In this document: positions 1 to 11,259 of the stretch, one piece after another
Position numbering within the stretch: position 1 is the first letter of the stretch
Layout of the letters: every line of letters starts with the position of its first letter
Assembly (NCBI GenBank): GCA_002224055.1
Contig: AZLU01000392.1
Coordinates: 1-21,844 of the forward strand
From: Pezizomycotina sp. ARF18
Lineage: Eukaryota; Ascomycota
Length of the DNA: 21,844 bases
Direction of reading: 5' to 3'
The notes under the pieces: model-generated
Told to the model about the DNA's origin: nothing
Databases searched by the model: none
Seen by the model: the letters and a program-made list of their open reading frames with translations, nothing else
Program-made: the position numbers and the translations under genes

Positions 1-984
1 ATGAAGATTAAAGTTGTAGTAGATTAGAAAATTTGCAACTGGGGATTACACAAATACTTGCGGGAAGGTTGTTGTTTTTGCGCCATGGGAATATTCGAGG
101 GACGAGGGACGGACCGAAGCTTTTATATTGCGCAGCCTCGGTGCGAGGTGTCACAATTTGACAGCATTTTTCCTATTTCGGCGAAACGGTCCCCAAAAAG
201 ACCAGAGCTCTTTGGCCAATTAGATTTCGATTGACGACACGGAAACGTTTGTATTCATTTGTGCGGTGTTTGGAGAAATATACATATACTTTGCGTTCTA
301 CTTCCCCATTCCTGAGCTTGACGTATAAATGTTTTCTCATGATGGGCAAATGGGTTCAAGTCGAGGTATCTCCCGTAAACCCCTTAGAAGCAATCTCTCC
401 GAATGTTTCTCCCCCTACTATTCGGGTTCGTAAGAGCAGCGTCGAGAATGACTTTGAGATCTCAACATCAGTATCATTAAAAGACCAGTACACTAGTCTT
501 CACCAGCGACCCCACCTCCCTTCTTTTTCCTCCCAAGCCCTCAAAAAGGCGTGCCCTCTACTCAACTCAGGCTCGAGAAGCTCCTCACCCCTTCATCCCC
601 TTCAAATCTCACACCTCGTCCATGTCCCGCCAGTATAGCTGACCGACATCCAAGGAACCACGCGTCATCAATCCTCTATGATATCCGACATACGATATCG
701 TATTCGACGATCCAAAAGCTTCCTTCTCCTGACGATGATGTGCTAGGTCATCCCACTTTTACGCAGCGCCGGTCGCGCATGGTCGGTTCCGGTACGGTTT
801 CTTCGCCGGCATGCTTCATGATGTTGCTGTCGGTGGCCGTGATTTGCGATCTCATTGCCGGCTTCCATCTGCCAAACGTGTAAAGTTTGTCGTTAGACTG
901 CTCTTTTCTATGATTGAGGGGTGTTGTTTTCTGAAAAAGATCTCAACGAGAGCGTGGACTACACACAGCCAACCTGTCTGGGGG

Positions 985-1020
985 AAGAAAGAAAGAAAGA
1001 AAGAAAAAGAAAGAAAAGAA
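985..1020. repeat. GAAA-type microsatellite
   Basis: A purine-only run built from GAAA/GAAAG units with one GAAAAA interruption. It is simple-sequence DNA of the kind common in fungal intergenic regions. Confidence 0.8.
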
Positions 1021-1057
1021 TGGCTGCCTCGACAATGCTGCGTTCGGCGTCAGGTAT

Positions 1058-1234
1058 TTATAAGAGAATCCCATTCATACCTGTCAACGAACATGTACCA
1101 CCAGTGGCTGTCGTACCATTTCGCGCCGAGTAGTAACATCCTTCGGCAGAACAGGTCTCCGCGTCCAACCCAAGAAGTAAGTCGACGCCCGAGGCCTCCT
1201 CGAGCACGATAACGCCGCCTCGGAAGGGCCAGGC
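1058..1234 (-). other. Possible unrecognised coding exon
   Basis: A minus-strand frame of about 58 codons without an ATG has a coding-like look. It contains a hydrophobic stretch (GGVIVLEEASGVDLLLGLD), then a Cys/Gly/Tyr-rich part (AETCSAEGCYYSARNGTTA). A possible GTATGA donor lies at 1080, and a TCTAAC branch site (892-897) with a CAG acceptor at 869-871 lies downstream on that strand. One TAA at 1235-1237 separates it from an upstream ATG-initiated run in the same frame (ATG at 1376-1378). I do not recognise the family. It could be a fragment of a real gene or chance. Confidence 0.2.
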
Positions 1235-1742
1235 TTAAAGTCTGACGCCGCGCGCGTATATGAGTGCGGCGCTCGTAAATGGTCGGGTCACCCTGGGTAA
1301 TCGTTGATTTATACTAGGAGTCGAAAGACGGTCCTCGGTCTTGTTGCGTTTCCTCGTCGCGGGGTTCTTCCTCGTCATGCCAACGGCCAGATAGGAGCCT
1401 GGTGAGTGTTTGCATGATAGAAACGATTCGCATCACGATACAGGAGGGGTAGAAAATCAGACAAGGCCCTCTTCCCTAAATACAGGATGATGGCGAGGTG
1501 ATCAAAGGGAGATTCTACTAGGCGATGGCGATGATTGCAGACTGCACTTTTGTTGAGAAATTTCCAACACCCATTCATTCAATAAGCGCTCATCAATGCT
1601 TGGCGGAATGGTAGCCCTGCGCTTAGGTCTCAATGAGAACCTTTATCAAATATAATTAAAACAAATTTTTTTTTTTCGTGAATTTATTTTGTTTGCAAAA
1701 CAAACCCAACCTTACGCCGTAAACTATCCAAACAAACTCGAA

Positions 1743-3457
1743 CTAAAGTTCAAAATTAAAAATTAAACTAACCTCCAATAACCATATATCAATTCTCAAA
1801 AGCTCTTCAATACATAAGCGGTTATACCTCTCATCGCACCCCTGCGCCAGCGCCGTCATCTTCCGTATCGTCTCCCCGAGCTCTGGAGCTTCCACCACGT
1901 CGCGCCGAATACGTCCACAGCGGCGTTCCAATCACCCACTCTCGTCGTCGTACGCGTACACGTCCACCTCCAGCCAGGACTGTTCGCCTGGTGCTTGCTC
2001 TTCAGCAGGCCGCCGTTGATCCAGAGCGGCTGCAGGTCGCGGTCGAAGTGCAGCATATTATCGACGGCGAGGTGGTGCGGCGTCCAGGTGCGGACGAGCT
2101 TGCGCACGTTCCGGCGTACTTGCGGGAGAAGGAGTAGGGCTGCGGGTTAGCTCGAAGGCTAGCCAGAATGTTTCTTTGTCACCTATGAAAAGAGAGAAAG
2201 GGTTGGTTAATAAAGGGGAACATCAATCGATTTTGAACACATATGGGGCTTACCGAGCATGATTGTATCCATGAACTCCCTTGCTTCTCCCCGTTCATCC
2301 AGGCGATAACATCGTCGAGAACAAAATGTCTTCACGGCCTTTGTTCAGCACTACCGACGCCGCTATCTTGCTCGTGGCTGTCTATCTTCTGCGTCCACCA
2401 CTGCCGCGACTCCAGCCACGGCGACGGCTGCATGTTCTGCCACTCGAACTGCGTCTTCAGCCACTTCCGCAGTCCCAACCCTCTCCAGTGTCTGTCGTGG
2501 TAGAAAAGCGCGCCGGTTTCTAATATCCTGGTCGTCGTACAGCTTCATCGGATCCTGCAGGAATATCACGTCGCGTCGCACAGTATCGTTCCTCGAACTC
2601 TGACGCCAGCAGGCGAAGGGCTTTCAGCGACCACGTAGCGTTCTGGAAGTGCGCGACTTCTGGTTCCATACGCTGCTGTTACCCACGGTGAGGAGGTCTT
2701 TGGTACTACGTTGGGAATAGTTCGAGGGTCTTCGGGCGAGGGGGCTGAGGTCGTCTTCGCCGCTGTAGAATACCTCGACGGGTATGGTACTGTTGACGAC
2801 GTACCGCAGCGTCGCGATGAAGTGCAACAGAAACGGCAGTGCGTGTTCCCCGTCAGCGTTACGATTCCCCCGCGTCGAGTTGAAGCGCTTGTGTTTTTTC
2901 GTCCGTGAAGCGGGAGACGATGTCCATACTCGACTCCTTAGCTTCCGTCTCCGGAACTTCTAATAGTCGAAGGCTGTTTTCTACGCTCCGGATCTTCTCG
3001 TCCATGCCTTCGAGTAAGGAGATGTCGAGCTCGCCGACAACGTACTTTCGGAACTGCCGCATCCGCCAGAGGTGCTTGTACAGCTGCGCCTGCTGCGCGA
3101 CCCACGCCTCGCTGTTTCCTGTTGGTTTCGGCGTCGACGCTACGAGGTCGGTCCACTGCAGCCACGCCCGCGGCGTATGGGGAGCGGGAGGGATCCGTCA
3201 GATCCGTCCGTCGGCGCGGGTTCGGCCAGCTGAACCAGGGACGCCGTTGTCGTCGTCTCGAAGAATTTCACCTGCCGTTGTGGTCGTGGCCGGAACCGAG
3301 GGACATGAGTCCGTCGCAGACGGTCGAGCAGACAGGTATACGACGACGCAACCGATAAGGATCTGTGCGACGCGCCATCGATTAGAGAGTGGTGGGTTCT
3401 TGGGGTGGACCTGGTTGTAGGGAAAACCGGGGCCCTTTGATAGGATAGGATTCTCAT
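1743..3457 (-). CDS. GT71 alpha-mannosyltransferase (MNN1-like), frames interrupted
   Basis: Probable Golgi type II glycosyltransferase of family GT71, whose members add alpha-1,3-linked mannose to N- and O-glycans. The ATG at 3457 leads, after one frameshift, into a short N-terminal tail and a membrane segment (RVAQILIGCVVVYLS, near 3350). Next comes a stem with a region around WVAQQAQLYKHLWRMRQF (3050-3110). The catalytic domain shows FIATLRYVVNSTIPVEVFYS (about 2765-2825), then a region ending VIFLQDPMKLYDD (2540-2580) whose preceding DxD is hit by an indel. It continues with ETGALFYHDRHWRG (near 2500) and, after the intron, GDKETFWLAFELT (2145-2182) and LHFDRDLQPLWINGGLLKSK (near 2020-2060). 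Span minus intron gives about 545 codons, normal for the family. At least ten 1-base indels break it, and the 3' end at 1743 is the least certain part. Family assignment is strong; the linkage made is inferred. Confidence 0.85.
2183..2253 (-). other. Spliceosomal intron in GT71 gene
   Basis: 71 nt. The GTAAGC donor is at 2248-2253, a TTAAC-type branch site is present and the acceptor is CATAG. Splicing joins ...FMDTIML to GDKETFWLAFELT, which restores the conserved GT71 block. Confidence 0.85.
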
Positions 3458-5123
3458 TAGTTGTTTTCAAAGAGCGATATATAAAAAGGATCGGACGGAA
3501 GAAAGCCGAAGCGAAAAAGGCGGAGAAATCGCTCATTGGAGTTCTGTTCTCCACAAAAACAAACAAAACATACCGATCGTAGAGCTCCTTCGACGGGGAA
3601 GTCGAAGGAGTAAGGAAGAAGAAAAGGAAAAACTTTACAGTTGTGTCTTTTCTGGCTCCCACGTAATTCGAAGCTGCTGCAGGATTGGGCTAGGGCGTCG
3701 CTCGTACATGGTGATATCTACATGTACGAGACTACAAAAAAAAACAGATATTTTTTCAAAGAAAGTGCAATTCTGGAACAGAACTGGATGGGGAGAAGAA
3801 TATCTACTATCTCTTCGTTATCGAGAAGTTGAAAGGAGCAGAGAAGAAATAAGAAAAAGAGAGAGAAATCAAAAACAAACAACGCCTCCAACCCTTATAT
3901 TGGCCTTTCTTCCAAGATTCCAACAAAGACCCGATTTCGATCCGTGATTTTTACTTGCCAATTGCAGCCGACCGCAATGATAAGCCAAAGATAATCAATA
4001 AGAAAAGCCTTCTTTCTTTGCTGCCTGCCCTGAGTATCGCGTAGATCTCTAGCTACCACTAGTAGTCGAGGCCTTATTGCAAGCTCGTAAAGGTTAATAT
4101 CCCCGCCGCTATCTCCAAAAAGTAAGAAGGCGCCATGTCTTAATTTCAATTTAATTTCGCTTCAAATTTCGGTTGTTTTCGTAGTCTTGGTCCTTGGAGG
4201 GCTATCCACTTCCACCCAGAAAAAGCAGCCGAGAGGGAAGCACTGATTGTTCCCCGTTTCAAGCCTTCCCCCCCCCTTTTTTTTTTTTTTTGTTGTCGTT
4301 AAATTAAACAATTTTGTTCTCACAAAAAGAGGGAAAAGACCCGTTGGGCTTGCAGCAGGCGAGGTAAATTTGCTAAGGTGCGAATGGAAGGAAGTTCTCG
4401 ACTGTTTCTGAAATGCAACAACGCAGGTTGGTGTTAGATTTGAATCGAGGACCTCTAGCTGGAGCTTCGAGCTCGAGGAGGAAGCTATAGCAGTTAGACT
4501 GGTCCGGAGCTATAAATATCAGGCCTGCTGTCAGGTCGGGATTTATCTATTTTTTCCGCCATATCGTGCTTTATGGGATGTATGTATAAAAAGTCGTCGG
4601 TTCATTTTGAAGTCAATATGCATTACAACTAGCCTGTTTTACAATCTCGAGAGGCATCGTACAGGACTCTTCCAGTAGTCTCAGTATACAATTTTTTTTT
4701 ATAGAGTACAGAATAATAATGATAACAAATGGTGCTTTTCTCATGGAAACCTCGCCCCCTTGCAATAGATAGTATGACTGAATGAAAACGTAAACGCCGG
4801 CATGAAAAAGAGAGCAACATCTAACGATAAAAACATAAACCCCCAGTGAAAACCTCGTAAGGACCAAAACCAAAGAAACCAGAAGGAAAAAAGGAAATAG
4901 AATCAAATAGTGTCCGCATCAAAGCCGTGAATGTAAAATAAGAATAAAAGAAAGACGGTATAAACAGCCTCCGCACAACAAGGAGACTCCTCCTTCTCCT
5001 TCTCCAGCCTCCCCTCCTCGTAATCGTCAAGAAGGCCCTTCGCCGTCGAAACCTTCACATTATTGAATTAAATATTGAAGTTGTCGTGTCCTCGACAAAG
5101 AACCATCAACTGTCTCCCCCTAA
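3458..5123. other. Gene-poor intergenic stretch
   Basis: It lies between the 5' end of the GT71 gene and the 3' end of the SAT4-like gene, both on the minus strand, so it should hold the GT71 promoter and the SAT4-like 3' UTR. A C9T15 tract lies at 4268-4291. Only short low-complexity frames are present, many without ATG. I see no further gene. Confidence 0.5.
4268..4291. repeat. C9T15 homopolymer pair
   Basis: Nine C followed directly by fifteen T: simple sequence in an intergenic region. Confidence 0.9.
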
Positions 5124-6717
5124 TCACTTCGCGAACCCAACCTCAAAGTCGCCCTCACTCCACCCATCTTTCTTCATGTAATACCTCCCCTCGATCTTCC
5201 CCGGCCCGCGTTCGCCTGATGGCCTCATAACCTCCTGTACCCCTTCCGAATCCATCGATCGCATCCTCTGCTGCCTACCATCTCCATGTCCCCCCTCCTG
5301 CTCCACGACTGCGGCGACTCGCTGCCCTTCTCCCCGCCGCGTTTTCCGTACGAAGGGTCGGAGAAGAGCCCTCCCATGGCGGCCACGCAAGATATTAGGA
5401 TCGCAAGGCAGAGCTCTAGCGTGCCCCATACTCCAGAGTTCCCTGCTTGTACGTCGCGTCAGGGTCGGAGACGAAGGTGTGGTTCGTGATGACACGGGCG
5501 CAGGCGGCTCCGCAGACCCTGTTTTCGAGGAGATTCCATGTTAGTGACGGTCGGAAAAAGGGAAACTTTCTTATTAGAGAAGGAAACCCCGTTCGAAAGA
5601 CCTACATTGCCCCCAGAGCGAAATCCCAGTAACAATAAATTCTCAGCCAACCGCATGTACAGCCTCCAGACAACAGGTATACCCAGGAACAACACCAAAA
5701 GTCCGTCACGATGGTCGCGATACCCATGATCAGCAGCATCTTCTCTTTCCCCAGGCACTTTGCGTTCGCACCCGTGTTCTGGTTGCTAGAGTCGAGAGGG
5801 TTGCACTGGATAACGACGGCGAGCATGGCAACGCCTGCGACTATCATGCAGAGGACGGCCACGGCGATGATTATGCGGTGGACAACGACGCGGGGTTTAG
5901 GTCCCAGTAGAAACGAGGAAGGCAAGCTTGACGGCGCAGGAGGCGACGCAGTAGAGGACTTCGATTGCGAAAGTGTACTGTTAATTCGGACGGTTAGCAT
6001 TCTTGGCTCTAACATTGGGCTAGCTGTACTGATAAGTGAGACGTCGTAACTCACGATTAGAATCTGCCGTAGGTCGTTGTAGGATATATCGTAAACATGT
6101 CGACAAGCTCCATCTAAACAGAAATTCGAGTTAATATGCTTCTAGGATCGTAAATGTTTCCGATGGTCAAGATGGAGAGGTCTTACTTGATGTCGTATCT
6201 GCAATCAGTTAGGAAAGTGTCAGTCAAGCAATCCCAAGAAAACAATCGAGAAAAAAAGTACAGGGAAGAACTCAGGCAGCCAACGTACTCAAAAACATGG
6301 CCCCAAGGTACGCCAGCGTCGCTACCACGCCAGCAGCATCGTCCAGTCCGCCTTGTTTATCCCGCACCTGATAACCCACTTCCTCACCGCGAACCTCGCG
6401 ATCATGAACACCAGCGTCGCCACCGCCGCCGCTACCGCCAGTACTTTCCCCGTCGAAGCGCAGTCGTTGTGCGGTGCCGTCTTGAAGTAGGACTCCAGCA
6501 GGACCAAACCCGCAGTCGGATCCCCCTTCGACCCCGTCGCCTCCATCGCCGGTTCCAGGTCGCGGTGAGGTTTGTACGTCGGTTTCTTTGCCCTCTGATC
6601 AGGTTCGCGATGACCTCGTACATCGGTATCTGGCTGTACTCGGAGTAGTAGGAGGACGCGTAGACCCGAAGCGGAGGAGCGTGTCCACCGGGGCGGTGGA
6701 TGTGTGGTGGACGTCAT
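5124..6717 (-). CDS. SAT4/rhodopsin-like 7-TM membrane protein
   Basis: Fungal integral membrane protein of the SAT4 / rhodopsin-domain (PTH11-related) type. Members have seven helices and are mostly uncharacterised, some being proposed receptors. TM1 is LAVAAAVATLVFMIARFAV (about 6385-6444), followed by the family-typical NKADWTMLLAW. After two introns and a microexon comes the loop NGACRHVYDISYNDLRQILI, then TM3 (YTFAIEVLYCVASCAVKLAF, about 5915-5977). TM4 is RIIIAVAVLCMIVAGVAMLA (5815-5877), followed by IQCNPL and KCLGKEKMLLIMGIATIV. TM5 to TM7 follow, with VCGAACARVITNHTFV and LAILISCVAAMGGLFSDPSY. The tail is charged and ends DFEVGFAK at 5124. At least six indels interrupt the frame. The start is placed near 6717 because an ATG precedes the reading there, but the N-terminal 60 residues lie in mixed frames. 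Ligand and function are unknown. Confidence 0.85.
5519..5605 (-). other. Intron 4 of SAT4-like gene
   Basis: 87 nt. Donor GTAGGT (5600-5605), perfect CTAAC branch site and acceptor ACAG. It splits an ATG codon, joining LGAM to VCGAACARVI, which matches the family. Confidence 0.85.
5978..6054 (-). other. Intron 3 of SAT4-like gene
   Basis: 77 nt. Donor GTGAGT (6049-6054), branch GCTAAC and acceptor AACAG. It joins ...LRQILI to YTFAIEVLYC in phase 0. Confidence 0.85.
6114..6186 (-). other. Intron 2 of SAT4-like gene
   Basis: 73 nt. Donor GTAAGA, branch-like ATTAAC and acceptor TTTAG. It follows a 12-nt microexon. Confidence 0.75.
6187..6198 (-). other. 12-nt microexon of SAT4-like gene
   Basis: ATACGACATCAA lies between the CAG acceptor of intron 1 and the GTAAGA donor of intron 2. 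Including it gives ...LNTTSNGACRHVYDI, which reads straight into the conserved loop after TM2. This supports it being a true exon. Confidence 0.7.
6199..6288 (-). other. Intron 1 of SAT4-like gene
   Basis: 90 nt. Donor GTACGT (6283-6288), branch CCTAAC and acceptor TGCAG. It follows the second membrane segment (VVATLAYLGAMFL). Confidence 0.8.
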
Positions 6718-6912
6718 TTTCGTTCGGAGTATTAAGAGGGAAAAACGGGGTTTGTCGGTTTGGTTTGGCTAAGGGCGAGAATTCGAGGTTTTCGAGTGCT
6801 GCCCGGCAGCCAACGCTGGAAAACGAACGCACGCGAGAGTTGAAAATTCGCTCAATAGGGGGGGTTTCGGGAAGGAACCGGACTGCCTTGCCTATATTAT
6901 CGATTCGAGAAC

Positions 6913-6940
6913 AAAAAAAAAAAAAAAGAAAGAAAGAAAG
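6913..6940. repeat. Poly-A and GAAA repeat
   Basis: A15 followed by three GAAA units. Simple sequence. Confidence 0.85.
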
Positions 6941-8817
6941 AGCGAAAGTCCCGTCGTATACACAGCAATCGGCACCTTGAGTGCTCAATAAGAGTATAGA
7001 GTAATATGAAATAATCGTAGGAAGGAAAGAACCCGAAAGGATGAAGGACCAAAGAATGGAAAGCCTCCAAAGCGGGTGAACTTCGTGGCTGAAAAGGTGA
7101 GATTGAAGGAGGGAGGAGGAGGAGGATAATAATGAGGGGAAAGTAGAACTTTTTCTTTGGGATCTCAGTTCAGCTTTTCTTTGAACAATGCAGCCCTGTT
7201 CCTTTTTCCCTTTCATCCTATTGAAAGCGAAAGCCCTTATCGACCAATCCAACCTGAAAAGTTTCAGGGAACAACAAGCCTTATTAGTAGATAGGTAGCA
7301 TTACCGCACTTGTATTTATACCGACTATATATACCGCAAGGATGCCCATGGCTTCTTTAAAAAGCAACTCGTATCAACTGGATCGTCTAGATATTGTACT
7401 CAATACCACACGCCCACCACACCCACAGACAAAATACAATTGCAAAGGTCCTTCGGGCGATAATCATTGATTCATATCCCAACATACTGCCGTCCATTAG
7501 GCTGAACAAAGTGAAAACCCGCGCGTTTTTTTCCCTCTTTGCAAGGCCAGTCCTCTACGTACTTTTGAACTTGAACTGCCCGGCTTGTGGGAGAACCCTT
7601 TTTCTTAAAGGTGGGTGCTAAGGGAAATTACACAAGGTAGCCCCCCCCCTCTTTTCAAATTTTAATCGGATTTAGGGGGGTTCCGAATGTTGATACCCAC
7701 ATGGCACAAACACACCACCACTGATCAACTCCACCGTTTCCTCTCGTCTCGCCAAACAGAACCGAAAAGGAGATTTGCCCGGAAACCCGCACCCGTTTTC
7801 CTTTGCCTAGGTCTGATAATCTCTCATACAAATTGCTCTCTCCGGTACGGGTATTTCAAAAAGGATAACTGCGTCACCGACTATACGCGATTGGATGTAA
7901 AAGGCTTATTAGTGGTATGCGGAGCTTTGGAGAAAGTGTATCTAGGTACTGTAATTGAAGTAGGAGAAGTATAGTGCACAAAGTCCTTCGTGCCTGCATT
8001 GAGGATCTTCAACGTGCTGTTTTTTACCAAGCGTCACACCTTTTTTTCCAATCCTCTCCGAAAGGACACTAAATTTAGCCTTAGTGCAAATATATCGAGT
8101 ACCACCTACGTCAATAGTATTTTACTTTTGAGGACGCGGGTCCTGAGAATAAGGAAGGATTCTTGCACATCGTAATCTTAAAATTGCAGTCTGTTTTTTA
8201 AAACTGGCGAAAATTCGAAGGAGCTTTCGAGCTTTCTGAGCGTACAGCGAATACCGAGACTGAAGCCAAAGAAAAGGCTCTTTGAGGAGGTTCTTTCATA
8301 TAAACGGAAGTTCCCCTCAATATCCTCTTCGCTTTGAGGCCTTGGCTCTTGGCCGTCCGTGAGCCTCCTCAGGCCTCCCTATTTTCAGCTTTTTTGACCT
8401 GAGAGACTTTTTTTTTCGGCCCTTTATCCGTGAATGCGCTGGTCTGAGAAAAGAACCAAAGAGAGATCGCTTAAAGTAAAACAATGAAACTATAATTAGA
8501 GATATAAGATAGGCTGGGCGATGTCCTCTTTCTCTGCTCTCGGATTTTTGATTTGGATTCACCGAAGAATATCGGATTGATCGAAACGCATCGCCGAATA
8601 TTTCAGGTACGATGGGAGAAGCTTCCAAAAGGCACGTGCTGCCCCACGATGTTTTTGTTTCCCGACGTCCTTGATTCCATTCTAGAGATCGTATATTTCC
8701 CCTCACGGTGTTTATCACAGTATCTTGCAGGGGAACGTGAAACGGTCCTCCGTTTTTCTTTCTTATAAACGGGCTAAACCTTCCAGGAGCAAAAAAGAAG
8801 GCAAAAAGCATCGTACG

Positions 8818-8845
8818 TTTTTTTTTTTTTTTTTTTTTTTTTTTT
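8818..8845. repeat. Poly-T tract (28 T)
   Basis: Uninterrupted run of 28 T. Simple repeat, and a likely site of length error. Confidence 0.95.
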
Positions 8846-11259
8846 CCTCGAAGTTTTACTATTTTTATCACAAAGAAAAGAGACCTTTCATTCCAGGCCA
8901 AACTTTCATTAGTTCTCGAATATTCTTCTCTGGAGTTGAGCAAGATGAGAGAAAATAAGATTATGAGCGTTTTGCGTAACGGCGTAACGCAGGTTTTTCA
9001 TGCAAAAGGATGTCAGCTAACAAGGTTGCACAGAAAGCACAAAGTTCATGGAAAGAAAAAGCACAGCCTCCTCCTGTCCAATAATAATAAAACCCCTTGT
9101 CTATCATACTTGAGAATGGTCAGGAAGAGAGGTCCGTCCGATTTCGTGTCTGCTGCTCCGCTCAAGTAATATCCCGACCAAGGTAACAAACATGATCCCC
9201 GTCGCATCGGATGCTGAGGTGTCAATTTTTTCTTGAGCGTTACGTTGCTCGTGGCATCTTCCTTCTCGATCCTGTTCCTTGGGGCTCCGAGCTATCCGGT
9301 ATATCTAGCCCGACTTTACTTCGGCTAATGACGAAGCCTTCCGGCCGGACGGTGTGTCTCGGCAGTAATAACGATACTACTGTAGGTCCACAAGGCATAG
9401 GGACCTCCGCGGCAAGAATTGCATATCGTCGAGAAATATCATACTCATTTCATATAGCCGTGCAGAGGATAAGTCTGATTTCCCATACTTGCGTATCAGC
9501 TACATTATTGGAGAGAATTCAATGTGTGTTGCCTCGATAACAAAACCAAGTGCCGAATGGGGTATTTGGCCATACCGCCGTGATGACAGCTGGTACCGGG
9601 CGAGATGAAAGATTCATCTATCTAGAGAGCGGGAAGCTTCGGGAAGACATCAGTTTCGCACTTAAGAACAACCTCAATTCATTAATTCGCTACTGTTTCA
9701 TTCTGACAACCGGGTTGATATGACGGATGAAAGGGAAGAGATCAGTGGGGGAGATCGCTTCATTGACATAACCCCGCGGGAACATCCTCTAAAACCCTTG
9801 ACCGCTCTCGTTCAAGTTGACGCCATCGGCGCGGGTGAATGCTTGCGCACATCTTTGCGTGCCTATCACCGGCGGCTTCTGAATCATCACTGAATCAGTG
9901 GGTGGGTAAGTGTGGACGGAAATGCGAAAATGCGGAGGAAACCATCGTTTTTGTGAAAATGAAGCGAGCTATTCTGGTGGGGAATGGTCAAGTGAACGTT
10001 CAGCCGTCACAGAATGTCTTGTCTAGGTTCCTTAAAATCAAATACTGAAACTAAACGGGTGAGATTTAGTTGTCAACGTAACGACTTCAATGGGCGATCT
10101 TCGCATCCAATATGGGAGGCTTGCCGCCTTGAGTATCATGGGAGTATCCAAACCTTTTTCAGTGAAGTAATTTCAAATCGAAGGGTACAGATACAGCCTC
10201 TTGAAGCCTCTTTCGTATTATAATATCATCCAAGTCTGTCTTAGCCTGCTGACGAGCTCAAGCGAATATCGCCACTCTGGAAAGGTCCTTCTTTCGATGT
10301 CACTTCCATCAGTAGGAAAGCTTCCGCGCGGAGCTTCAACAACCTTGGCCGATCTTCCTCATGGTCGTGATATGTTGATCGTTATAAGGATTCGATTCGC
10401 TGTTTCAGTGTGGCTACGCATGCCGCGAGATTTACAGGCTAGCTGCTAGTAAGTTTGTACAACATTGATTGCGGATTTAAGATCACTGTATATCGAAGTC
10501 AATAGCTATTAAGCCGTTGCTAATTACTAAAGGTTTCTGGAATTCGTTTGATAAGTCCTGTCTCTGTTTGCAAGCGAATGGAGAGCGCTGCGGGCGTGAC
10601 TAGTTGATAGCCTTAAACTCTCTCCAGATTGAAAAAGAGTTTGAAGCTTTAAAAAATTCTTTTTTTAGTAGATAGTCTATACTTAAGATTCAAAGCTCAA
10701 GCACGAAGCAGTTTTTTTCCCCTTAAGTACCAGCTTCGACGACTCCATGCTCCTGGGCATAGTTCAACTGTTGTGGTGTATGTAGGGCTTCTCCAGTGCA
10801 CGTAGGATGGTTCAGAGAAGATGCCAGATAACTAACATAGAGTTGACCTGATATCGATTGTTTCCAATGATGTTGAGGAACACCCTCATACAATTGTTTC
10901 GTGGTGGCGGTCGGCCAGCCATTCAGTGGTGACGGAAAATCAACCCGACGCATGAGAACCTGGCAGTGGCCAACAAAGCGCGCCGATGAAAAATGATGTC
11001 ACGGCGTACCAAAATAAAGCGATTCGCGAGGAAAACGGATCTTCACGCCTGGCTTTCTCTTCTTTGCTCGCTACCAGGAAACGGGACAGGAAATTCTTTG
11101 CTCAAGAAGCGGAATTCTCTCTTCTTGCCGAACTTTGCGATATGGATATAAGACGGTGTTGTTGTCAACCGTTTGCGTGTTGGCTTCCAACCGGCTCAAG
11201 AATCGCAGAAAGCAATCTAAAAACTAGAGATTTCCTGATCCTAGCATTCACGAAGGGAA

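Larger units (their letters stand above)
1..1742. other. Gene-poor left end
   Basis: No open frame here resembles a known protein. The stretch holds a GAAA microsatellite, a weak coding-like segment on the minus strand (1058-1234) and a tRNA-D-arm-like motif followed by a hairpin (1601-1642). It then becomes AT-rich just beyond the 3' end of the GT71 gene. It may contain that gene's 3' flank, but no terminator or poly(A) signal can be assigned. Confidence 0.5.
6718..11259. other. 4.5-kb stretch without recognisable genes
   Basis: It holds the upstream region of the SAT4-like gene at its left and that of the DUF2235 gene at its right. Simple repeats are present (A15 plus GAAA units near 6913-6940, T28 at 8818-8845). 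Open frames on both strands are short or low in complexity (for example a Lys-rich one over the poly-T) and match nothing I know. I see no transposase, reverse transcriptase or tRNA. Confidence 0.5.

Noticed and set aside
4420-4520. tRNA-like T-arm (GATTCAAATC on the minus strand)
   Set aside because: The flanking bases cannot form the T stem, and no anticodon arm or acceptor stem is present.
6599-7252. 217-codon open frame on the minus strand upstream of the SAT4-like gene
   Set aside because: Low-complexity Ser/Phe/Leu-rich translation over simple repeats. It overlaps the first exon of the SAT4-like gene in the wrong frame.
7687-7974. 95-codon plus-strand frame
   Set aside because: ATG-started, but with no recognisable domain, no splice partners and frames of similar length nearby. 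Not distinguishable from chance.
8317-8943. 208-codon open frame on the minus strand
   Set aside because: It runs through the T28 tract (poly-Lys) and is otherwise Arg/Ser/Lys-rich with no recognisable domain. Its length comes partly from the homopolymer.
10723-10953. 76-codon minus-strand frame
   Set aside because: It has an ATG and a natural-looking composition (LYEGVPQHHWKQ), but no family I recognise and no flanking exons could be built.
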